DNA of 64,000 nt from an uncultured Collinsella sp. (GTDB taxonomy: Bacteria > Actinomycetota > Coriobacteriia > Coriobacteriales > Coriobacteriaceae): positions 124,001 to 188,000 of the forward strand of contig CATXKN010000002.1 in NCBI GenBank assembly GCA_958370785.1, given 5' to 3'. Positions 57,280 to 64,000 of the stretch are shown here, piece by piece (positions within the stretch are counted from its first letter, which is position 1; the number at the start of each line of letters is the position of its first letter). Made by a program: the position numbers and the translations under genes. A model generated the notes under the pieces. That model made no database searches and had not been told where the DNA came from. It was given only the letters and a program-made list of their open reading frames with translations.

Positions 57280-58194
57280 ATGGGGGAGAACGTGCTCAAG
57301 TTCGGTACCTACGTCCGTGTTGGAAACGCGGCCGAAGCCTATGAGCTCTTGCAGAAGAACCGCAACAACAAGATTGTGGGCGGCGGCATCTGGATGCGTC
57401 TGGGTTCGCGTCGTGTGGCGACGGCGATTGACCTTTCGGCCTGTGGACTCGATCAGATCGAGGAGACCGAGACCGAGTTTCGCATCGGTGCCATGTGCAC
57501 CCTGCGCCAGCTCGAGCGTCATGCCGGGCTCAACGCGCTTGTCAACAATGTCTTTGAGTTCGCCGTCCACGACATCGTGGGCGTGCAGCTGCGCAATACC
57601 GCCACGGTGGGCGGCAGCATCTACGGCCGCTTTGGCTTCTCGGACGTTCTCTCTGCCTTCCTCGCGCTCGATTCCTATGTTGAGCTGACGGGTGCCGGCC
57701 GCGTGCCGCTCGCCGAGTTCGTTGACATGGGCTACGTGCGCGACGTGATCGAGCACGTCGTGGTCGTTAAGCACGACTACCGCGCGAGCTATGAGGCCGT
57801 GCGCAAGGCCGCGACCGACTTCCCCTCGCTCAACGTCACCGCCGCCTGGTGGGACAACAGCTGGCATGTCACCGTGGGCGCCCGTCCGCTGCGCGCGATC
57901 CTGCTGCAGGGCGAGGCGTGCGGCCTGGTGAACGAGCAGCCTTCCGAGGACGAGCTGCGTGCCCTTGCCGCGTCCGTACGCGCGCTGAGCTACGGCACCA
58001 ACTTGTGGGGCTCGGCCGAGTACCGCCGTCGCATCTCGGCGCCGCTTGCCGTGCAGGCCGTGCGCCGCGCCGCCGGCATCGAGCTTTCGGCCGCGCTTGC
58101 CCGCGAGCTCGAGACCGTGCAGATCCCTAAGTTCGCCACGGACGAGTATTCCTGCCGCCGCGTGCCCGGCGTCGATTCTAGCGAGGTGCGCTAA
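57280..58194 (+). CDS. Molybdenum hydroxylase FAD subunit (XdhB/CoxM type)
   Basis: A 304-residue FAD-binding subunit. The first FAD loop reads KIVGGGIWMRLG near residue 31 and the second TATVGGSIYGRFGFSD near 106; the C-terminal CO-dehydrogenase flavoprotein domain follows. It takes electrons from the Fe-S/molybdenum subunit to NAD or a ferredoxin. ATG 57280 and GTG 57292 both have tight ribosome-site spacing, so the start is open by four residues. It overlaps the next gene by one base. Confidence 0.85.
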   Translation: MGENVLKFGTYVRVGNAAEAYELLQKNRNNKIVGGGIWMRLGSRRVATAIDLSACGLDQIEETETEFRIGAMCTLRQLERHAGLNALVNNVFEFAVHDIVGVQLRNTATVGGSIYGRFGFSDVLSAFLALDSYVELTGAGRVPLAEFVDMGYVRDVIEHVVVVKHDYRASYEAVRKAATDFPSLNVTAAWWDNSWHVTVGARPLRAILLQGEACGLVNEQPSEDELRALAASVRALSYGTNLWGSAEYRRRISAPLAVQAVRRAAGIELSAALARELETVQIPKFATDEYSCRRVPGVDSSEVR

Positions 58195-61025
58195 TGGCTG
58201 CCAAACTCATCGATCTTTCCTTTACGCTCAACGGCCGCAAGGTCAAGGTTCAGATTGCCCCCGATACCATGCTCTTCGCGCTGCTGCGCGAGCAGGGTTG
58301 CGCGTCGGTGCGCTGTGCCTGCGAAACCACCAACTGCGGCCTGTGCACGGTGTGGCTCGACGGCGACCCGGTTTTGAGCTGCTCGGTTCCCGCCGCGCGC
58401 GTCGAGGGCCGCTCCATCACCACACTTGAGGGCCTTAAGGCCGAGTCCGAGGCGCTTGCCCGCGCTATGGCTGCCGAAGGCGCCGAGCAGTGCGGTTTTT
58501 GCGCCCCCGGCCTCATCATGAACGTGCTGGCGCTTGCCCGCTCCGCCAAGGAGGACCCGAGCCTCGTCGCCACGCGCGAGGAGCTCTCGCGCCAGCTTGC
58601 CGGCAACCTCTGCCGTTGCAGCGGCTACGAGAGCCAGCTGCGCGCCATCGTGCGCTTCCTCAACGAGTCTGGCGTGCAGGTTGGCTTTGAGATGCCCGAG
58701 CTACCGGTCAACGACACCAGCTGCGATGGCGTCTCGTACAAGCAAATCACCCACAAGCAGCCCAAGAAGGACTCGAAGGCTCTGCTCGAGGGCCGTCCCG
58801 TCTACACGGGCGATATGGTGCCCGCCGGCGCGCTCATCGTCAAACTCAAGCGCAGCCCGTATGCCCGTGCCAAGATCCGCTCTATCGACACCTCGCGTGC
58901 ACTGAAGGTGCCCGGCGTCGTGGGCGTCTACACCTATGAGGACGTGCCCAAGCGCCGCTTTACCATTGCCGGCCAGAGCTATCCGCAGCCGAGTCCCTAC
59001 GACCGCTTGATCCTCGAGAACCTCGTGCGCTACCAAAACGAGGAGGTGGCGATCGTCGCCGCCGAGACCGAGGAGGCCGCCGACAAGGCGCTCAAGCTCA
59101 TCAAGGTCGACTACGAGGTGCTCGAGCCCTTGCTCGACTTTACCCAGGCACTTGATAACGACATCGTGGTCCACCCCGAGGGCGACGTGACCTTTATGTT
59201 CCCGCAGGGCGGCGACGTTGCTCGCAACCTGGTGTGCAGCGGTACCAACGATTATGGCGACCTGGACGAGGCCTTCGCCCAGAGCGACATCGTCTTTGAG
59301 CGCACCTATACCAGCCAGGCCACGCAGACCGCGCCCATGGAAACCTTCCGTGCCTTCGCGACGACCGACGCGTTCGGCCGCATCTCGGTGACCACCTCCA
59401 CGCAGGTGCCCTTCCACGTGCGTCGCATGGTCGCGCAGTCGCTCGACATTCCGCAGTCGCAGGTGCAGGTCATCAAGCCGCGCATCGGCGGCGGCTTTGG
59501 CTCCAAGCAGACAGGCTGCTGCGAGATCTTCGTGGCGTTCGTGACCCAGCAGACTGGCCGTCCGAGCTATTGCTGCTACACCCGCGAGGAGACCATCACC
59601 GCGGGCAACTCGCGTCACCAGATGCAGATGACCGTCAAGCTGGGCGCCATGAACGACGGCACCATCACGGCCATCGATCTGCAGACGTTGTCCAACGCCG
59701 GCGCGTACGGCGAGCACGCCACCACGACGATCGGCCTTTCGGGCCACAAGAGCCTGCCCATCTACAACCACGTGAAGGCGAGCCGCTTTAGGTGGGACGC
59801 GGTCTACACCAACACCAACCGCGGCGGCGCGTATCGCGGCTACGGTGCCACCCAGGGCCAGTTTGCCGTGGAGAGCGCCGTCAACGAGCTCGCCGACATG
59901 CTGCACATGGATCCCGCCGACCTGCGCCTTAAGAACATTGTGCGCGAGGGCGAGGTCATGCCGCAGTACTACAACGAGAAGCTCAACGCCTGCGCGCTCG
60001 ACCGCTGCCTGCTGCGTGCGATGGACATGATCGGCTGGCGCGACAAGCCGCTGGCCGTGGACCTGGGCGACCGCGTGCGCGCCCTGGGCTGCGCGCTCAC
60101 CATGCAGGGCTCGGGCATTTCCAACGTGGACATCGCCGGCATTGACATGCGCCTGGAAGAGGACGGCTTCATTACCATCGGCACCGGCGCTACCGATAAC
60201 GGCATGGGCGTCGACACGATCCTGGCGCAGATTGCCGCCGAGGAGCTGGGCGTGGAGAGCTCGCTGATCGTGGTGCGCGGCGTAGACACCGATGTGTCGC
60301 CGTTCGACGCCGGCTCGTACGCGAGCTCCGGTACCTACGTGACGGGCCTGGCCGCTAAGAACGCCGCGACCGAGCTACGTGAGAAGATCTGCGTCAAGGC
60401 CGCCCGGATGTGGGATGTGGACGCCGCCGACGTGGTCTTCGATGGCCAGTACGTGCGTCTGTCCGACGAGCGCGCCGCGCGCGAGCAGAACCGCTACCTC
60501 ACGCTGCGCGACTTTGCCAACCTGTGTGTCAAGAACATCGCGGGCGGCGACGCACTGACCTCGCACGCCTCTGCCTGCCTGCCCGTTTCGCCCCCGCCGT
60601 TTATGGCCGGTATTGCCGAGGTCGAGGTTGACAAGACCACCGGCAAGGTGACTGTTGTGGACTACGCGGCTGCCGTCGACTGTGGCACCGTGATCAACGA
60701 GGCGCTTGCGCGCGTTCAGGCCGAGGGCGGCATTGCCCAGGGCATCGGCCACGCGCTCTACGAGATTGTCGAGCATGACGATCGCGGACGCCTGCGCACC
60801 GGCAACTTTATGAGCTACAAGCTGCCCACGCGCCTGGATATCGGCATCATTCGCGTGGCCTTTGAGCCGAGCTACGAGCCGACGGGTCCGTTTGGCGCCA
60901 AGTCGATCGGCGAGGTCGTCATCAACACGCCGCTCGCCGCCGTGGCATCGGCCGTCGCACACGCTACCGGCCATCAGGTTCGCTCGCTGCCGATCACGCC
61001 GGAGAAAGCACTGCTGGGGGAGTAG
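58194..61025 (+). CDS. Xanthine dehydrogenase-type molybdenum hydroxylase, Fe-S and Mo subunits fused
   Basis: A 943-residue fusion. Residues 1-160 carry two [2Fe-2S] domains: C43, C48, C51 and C63 (plant type), then CGFCAPGLIMN and NLCRCSGYE. From about 190 on is the large molybdopterin domain, with PRIGGGFGSKQ, RGGAYRGYGATQGQFA and the C-terminal GPFGAKSIGEV holding the catalytic Glu. It likely hydroxylates a purine or other heterocycle. xpt (5320) is in the window but not adjacent, and xdhC-type maturation genes are not here. A labile selenium cofactor, as in selenium-dependent xanthine dehydrogenases, is possible but unproven. Confidence 0.87.
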   Translation: MAAKLIDLSFTLNGRKVKVQIAPDTMLFALLREQGCASVRCACETTNCGLCTVWLDGDPVLSCSVPAARVEGRSITTLEGLKAESEALARAMAAEGAEQCGFCAPGLIMNVLALARSAKEDPSLVATREELSRQLAGNLCRCSGYESQLRAIVRFLNESGVQVGFEMPELPVNDTSCDGVSYKQITHKQPKKDSKALLEGRPVYTGDMVPAGALIVKLKRSPYARAKIRSIDTSRALKVPGVVGVYTYEDVPKRRFTIAGQSYPQPSPYDRLILENLVRYQNEEVAIVAAETEEAADKALKLIKVDYEVLEPLLDFTQALDNDIVVHPEGDVTFMFPQGGDVARNLVCSGTNDYGDLDEAFAQSDIVFERTYTSQATQTAPMETFRAFATTDAFGRISVTTSTQVPFHVRRMVAQSLDIPQSQVQVIKPRIGGGFGSKQTGCCEIFVAFVTQQTGRPSYCCYTREETITAGNSRHQMQMTVKLGAMNDGTITAIDLQTLSNAGAYGEHATTTIGLSGHKSLPIYNHVKASRFRWDAVYTNTNRGGAYRGYGATQGQFAVESAVNELADMLHMDPADLRLKNIVREGEVMPQYYNEKLNACALDRCLLRAMDMIGWRDKPLAVDLGDRVRALGCALTMQGSGISNVDIAGIDMRLEEDGFITIGTGATDNGMGVDTILAQIAAEELGVESSLIVVRGVDTDVSPFDAGSYASSGTYVTGLAAKNAATELREKICVKAARMWDVDAADVVFDGQYVRLSDERAAREQNRYLTLRDFANLCVKNIAGGDALTSHASACLPVSPPPFMAGIAEVEVDKTTGKVTVVDYAAAVDCGTVINEALARVQAEGGIAQGIGHALYEIVEHDDRGRLRTGNFMSYKLPTRLDIGIIRVAFEPSYEPTGPFGAKSIGEVVINTPLAAVASAVAHATGHQVRSLPITPEKALLGE

Positions 61026-61054
61026 CGGGTCAGCGAACAAGTCGTAATGGGCGG

Positions 61055-61079
61055 GGCGGGGCAACTCGCCCCGCCTTTT
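61055..61079 (+). terminator. Terminator of the molybdenum hydroxylase operon
   Basis: GGCGGGGC and GCCCCGCC pair around AACTC, followed by TTTT. Confidence 0.88.
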
Positions 61080-61165
61080 GCACTCGTGGTGAGGTCGTGA
61101 GCCTGTAAAACGTGTGCGTGCGCTTGCCGCTCGTATCTGCTATCATTCCTAGTCTGTGCGCTCAT

Positions 61166-61249
61166 GCGGGCGTGGCGGAATTGGTAGACGCGCCAGATTT
61201 AGGTTCTGGTGGGATTCCCGTGAAGGTTCGAGTCCTTTCGCCCGCACCA
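61166..61249 (+). tRNA. tRNA-Leu (anticodon TAG)
   Basis: An 84-nt class II tRNA: acceptor GCGGGCG/CGCCCGC plus ACCA, anticodon stem CCAGA/TCTGG with TAG at 61200-61202, a short variable arm (TGGGATTCCCGT) and T-loop TTCGAGT. Confidence 0.95.
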
Positions 61250-61340
61250 ACGCACCTGCGTCGGCTCCCGCCGTCGCGACTCTTTGTTGCATAAAGGTAC
61301 CAGCACCTCAGATAAGCTGGGCAGTATGAGGAGGAACGTG

Positions 61341-62639
61341 TTGAACATCACCGCTTCTGACGTCAAGGACGCCAAGCTCACCGCTACGGTCACCATCCCG
61401 GCCGCCGACGTCGACGCCGCGATCAAGAAGGCCTACAAGGACACCGCCAAGAAGTACCGCTTCCCGGGCTTCCGCGCCGGTAAGGCCCCCCGTCCGGTCA
61501 TCGACTCTGCTCTTGGCGCCGAGGCTACCCTCGCTCAGGCCACCAACGACCTGATCGCCGCCAACGAGCCCGTCGTCCTCAACGAGCTGGACATCGTCCC
61601 CACCAAGAACGGTGACTACAAGGAGCTCGACCTCGCCAAGGATCACGAGGACTACACCTACACCGTCGAGTTCTCCCTGCGTCCTGCTGCCGAGCTCTCC
61701 TCCTTCGACGCTGTCGAGATCGAGATGCCTCCCGCGGAGGTCACCGAGTCCGAGATCAACAACCAGGTCGAGATGCTTCTCAACTACCGTGCCACCTTCG
61801 AGGACGTCGAGGGCCGTGCCGTCGAGGCCGAGGACTACGTGACCGTCGACCTCAAGGCCGTCGAGAACGCCGACAACTTCGCCGCCGAGGGCCGCATGCT
61901 CATCGCCGGTAGCGACAGCAACCCCAAGGAGTTCAACGAGGCCCTGATCGGCGCCAACGTTGACGACGTCAAGACCGTCACCTGGACCGACGAGGTCGAG
62001 GAGGGCGAGGAGGCCGAGACCCACACCGTCGAGGTCACCGTCAAGGGCATCAAGGTCCGCAACACCCCCGAGCTCACCGACGAGCTTGTCAAGTCCGACT
62101 TTGGCTTCGACAGCATCGACGCTATGCGCGACGCCATCAAGATCGAGATCGAGCAGGACAAGGCTTCCCGCCTCCCGGCCGAGAAGGAGAACCGTTGCGT
62201 CTCCGCTCTCGCCGAGCGCCTGCAGCTCGATGAGATGGACGCCGACTACGAGCAGTCCGTCTTTGAGGAGCTTGGCCAGAACTTCCTGTCCAACCTTGCT
62301 GCCCGCGGCATGACGCTGGACACCTGGCTGCCCGCTTCCGGCCTGACCATGGAGCAGTTCATCGGCGACCTGCACAAGCAGGCCAACGACGTCGCCCGTG
62401 AGTCCCTGGCTCTCGACGCCCTCGCTCGCGAGCTCAAGATTGAGGTCACCGAGGACGACATCAACGCCGAGTTCGAGAAGGCCGGCGTCAAGGACGTCAA
62501 GGCTTCCAAGGCCGAGTTCATCGCCGATGGCCGCATGCCTGCCGTCCGCGAGTCCATCCGTCGCTCCAAGGCCGTCGATCACCTGGTCGAGAACGCCAAG
62601 GTGACCGAGGTCGACGAGACCGCCAAGGACGCTGAGTAA
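61341..62639 (+). CDS. tig: Trigger factor (ribosome-associated chaperone)
   Basis: A 432-residue chaperone and prolyl isomerase that binds nascent chains at the ribosome exit. The ribosome-binding loop is GFRAGKAPRPVID near residue 45, the FKBP-like domain follows (VTVDLKAVENADNF...), and the helical C-terminal arm ends in an acidic tail. AGGAGG at 61329-61334 sets the start: TTG 61341 has the right spacing, GTG 61338 is close, and ATG 61326 lies before the ribosome site. Codon use is highly biased to C-ending codons, a sign of strong expression. It precedes clpP and clpX, the common order. Confidence 0.93.
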   Translation: MNITASDVKDAKLTATVTIPAADVDAAIKKAYKDTAKKYRFPGFRAGKAPRPVIDSALGAEATLAQATNDLIAANEPVVLNELDIVPTKNGDYKELDLAKDHEDYTYTVEFSLRPAAELSSFDAVEIEMPPAEVTESEINNQVEMLLNYRATFEDVEGRAVEAEDYVTVDLKAVENADNFAAEGRMLIAGSDSNPKEFNEALIGANVDDVKTVTWTDEVEEGEEAETHTVEVTVKGIKVRNTPELTDELVKSDFGFDSIDAMRDAIKIEIEQDKASRLPAEKENRCVSALAERLQLDEMDADYEQSVFEELGQNFLSNLAARGMTLDTWLPASGLTMEQFIGDLHKQANDVARESLALDALARELKIEVTEDDINAEFEKAGVKDVKASKAEFIADGRMPAVRESIRRSKAVDHLVENAKVTEVDETAKDAE

Positions 62640-62717
62640 TTCTCGCCACCTTTCCCGTGAGCGCATTGATGCGCCCGTGATGGGGTAAAGTTATAAGCCG
62701 GTTATCCGGTTGCTTCG

Positions 62718-62757
62718 TACGGTGCCAGCCAATGCATAGCATGCGGGCACCGTACGT
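62718..62757 (+). terminator. Hairpin between tig and clpP
   Basis: CGTACGGTGC and GCACCGTACG form a 10-bp perfect stem with an internal ATGCATAGCATGC hairpin, followed by TTTG. It may be a weak terminator of tig or a leader structure for clpP. No CIRCE or CtsR box was recognised. Confidence 0.55.
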
Positions 62758-62801
62758 TTGTCTAGAACCACTATTGGTCCGTAAGAGAAATGGAGATGCG
62801 T

Positions 62802-63422
62802 ATGATCGCTAAGTTCGATTCCGCCCTCGTGCCATACGTTATCGAGCAGACGCCGCGCGGCGAGCGCAGCTACGATATCTATTCGCGCCTGCTCAACGAC
62901 CGCATCATCTTCTTGGGCGAGGAGATCAACTCCGTCAGCGCCAACCTGGTCGTTGCCCAGCTGCTGCATCTTGAGAGCCAAGATGCCGAGAAGGATATCT
63001 CGCTCTACATCAATTCGCCCGGTGGCGAGGTCTACTCCGGCCTGGCGATTCTTGACACCATGAACTTCATTAAGCCGCAGGTCTCCACCATCTGCGTCGG
63101 TATGGCCGCGTCTATGGCCGCCGTGCTGCTTTCGGCCGGCGCCAAGGGCAAGCGCTTCTGCCTGCCGCACTCCAAGGTCATGATTCACCAGCCCAGCGGC
63201 GGTGCCCAGGGCCAGCAGACCGAGATCGAGATCGTGGCCGAGGAGATCAAGAAGACCCGCCGCGAGCTCAACCAGATCCTGTCCGACGCCTCGGGCCAGC
63301 CCATCGAGAAGGTCCAGGCCGATACCGAGCGCGACAACTACCTGACCGCTGCCGAGGCCCTCGACTACGGTCTGATCGACCGTATCGTCACCTCGCGCGA
63401 TCTCGCCGCGAAGGACGCCTAG
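62802..63422 (+). CDS. clpP: ATP-dependent Clp protease proteolytic subunit
   Basis: A 206-residue serine peptidase that forms the ClpP tetradecamer. The catalytic triad is S104 (GMAASMAA), H129 (VMIHQPSGG) and D178 (ERDNYLTAAEA). INSPGGEVYSGLAI is the handle-side signature. Three in-frame ATG codons (62790, 62796, 62802) compete; 62802 is chosen because GGAG sits seven bases upstream. It is followed by clpX after one base. Confidence 0.94.
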   Translation: MIAKFDSALVPYVIEQTPRGERSYDIYSRLLNDRIIFLGEEINSVSANLVVAQLLHLESQDAEKDISLYINSPGGEVYSGLAILDTMNFIKPQVSTICVGMAASMAAVLLSAGAKGKRFCLPHSKVMIHQPSGGAQGQQTEIEIVAEEIKKTRRELNQILSDASGQPIEKVQADTERDNYLTAAEALDYGLIDRIVTSRDLAAKDA

Positions 63423-63423
63423 G

Positions 63424-64000
63424 ATGGCAGGTAACATGCAGGACAACTTTGACGAGAACGGCAACCCCATCCGCTGCTCCTTCTGCGGAAAAGAACAGGG
63501 CCAGGTCCGTCGTCTCGTAAAGGGTCCGACCAACATCTTTATCTGCGACGAGTGCGTCGCCGCCTGCTCCGAGATCCTTGAGGAGTCGCTGGCTTCGGAC
63601 TTTATGGACGCCGCCCGCAACGGCAATCTCCCGGGTTTCCTCAACGACCACGGCCAGGCTGCCTCCCAGCCCGCCGTTGACCCCGAGACCGAGGGCTTTG
63701 AGCTCGAGGACGACCGTCAGGTCATCACGCACGTGCCGACGCCGCATGAGATCTATGACGAGCTTTCGGCCTATGTTATGGGCCAGGAGGACGCCAAGCG
63801 CGCCATGTCGGTTGCCGTGTACAACCACTATCGCCGCGTGATCGAGGGCGGTGCCGCGGTGTCCGCCTTTGATGAGGCTGACGGTATGGGCGGCCAGTTC
63901 GATGACGATATGGACGAGGTGGAGCTCGCCAAGTCCAATATTTTGCTGCTCGGCCCCACCGGTACCGGCAAGACGCTGCTGGCCCAGACGCTCGCACGCA
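63424..64000 (+). CDS. clpX: Clp protease ATPase subunit ClpX (3' part outside window)
   Basis: Only the first 192 codons are in the window. The N-terminal zinc-binding domain has C18, C21, C41 and C44 (RCSFCGKEQ and FICDECVAAC). The AAA+ domain begins with VPTPHEIYDELSAYVMGQEDAKRAMSVAVYNHYRR, and Walker A GPTGTGKT is near the right edge. An insertion rich in Gly and Asp (AVSAFDEADGMGGQFDDDMDEVE) precedes Walker A, longer than in E. coli. It unfolds substrates for ClpP. Confidence 0.95.
   Translation, partial: MAGNMQDNFDENGNPIRCSFCGKEQGQVRRLVKGPTNIFICDECVAACSEILEESLASDFMDAARNGNLPGFLNDHGQAASQPAVDPETEGFELEDDRQVITHVPTPHEIYDELSAYVMGQEDAKRAMSVAVYNHYRRVIEGGAAVSAFDEADGMGGQFDDDMDEVELAKSNILLLGPTGTGKTLLAQTLAR

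Overview
The window looks like a chromosomal segment of a high-GC, strictly anaerobic gut actinobacterium of the class Coriobacteriia, most like Collinsella. This rests on codon usage, GTG and TTG starts, a Hyf-type formate hydrogenlyase operon, a full selenocysteine system, and lineage-typical proteins (double-cubane reductases, DUF3343 proteins, MetY). No database search was run. All assignments come from reading motifs, gene order, start sites and secondary structure.

Layout. 0-9 kb is core housekeeping: RNase P RNA, a YigZ/IMPACT protein, MetY, an MFS pump, xanthine phosphoribosyltransferase, a GGQ release-factor-like protein, a lipid kinase and a CLC-F type fluoride antiporter. 9-14.5 kb handles molybdenum (moeA, mog, modA, a modB with an extra N-terminal domain, modC). 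15-21.7 kb is a selenium-linked block: two double-cubane-cluster reductase paralogs, their ATP-dependent activator, selD (itself with selenocysteine), yedF, a DUF3343 protein and a cysteine desulfurase/selenocysteine lyase-like enzyme. 21.8-23.4 kb holds brnQ and the tRNA-Pro/tRNA-Gly pair. 23.3-30.2 kb is a 6.8-kb integrative element inserted at the 3' end of tRNA-Gly. It has an integrase, an excisionase, several regulators, a winged-helix Rep candidate, a DnaB-like helicase and an iteron-like origin, but no virion or conjugation genes. 30.2-32.7 kb is a scar-rich accessory stretch with tRNA-Gly fragments, palindromic repeats, an AbiEi/DUF559-like protein and a RelB/PIN toxin-antitoxin pair.

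33-48.5 kb is a complete formate hydrogenlyase locus: hydN, fdhF (selenocysteine at residue 140), hyfA-hyfJ, the protease hycI and the formate channel focA. It is followed by an orphan molybdopterin oxidoreductase, selA, selB, tRNA-Sec, mobA and a second, cysteine-rich DUF3343 protein. 55.8-61 kb carries glutamate dehydrogenase and a two-gene xanthine-dehydrogenase-type molybdenum hydroxylase. The window ends with tRNA-Leu, tig, clpP and a truncated clpX.

How it fits together. The molybdate importer, MoeA/Mog/MobA and SelD/SelA/SelB/tRNA-Sec supply the molybdopterin-guanine dinucleotide cofactor and selenocysteine that FdhF needs. FdhF feeds electrons through HydN/HyfA to the Hyf membrane hydrogenase, giving H2 from formate. 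The most interesting parts are the minimal satellite-like element with its inverted-pair iteron array, the selenium-linked double-cubane reductase cluster with covarying ~100-nt hairpins after each paralog, and the pile-up of tRNA-Gly attachment-site remnants.
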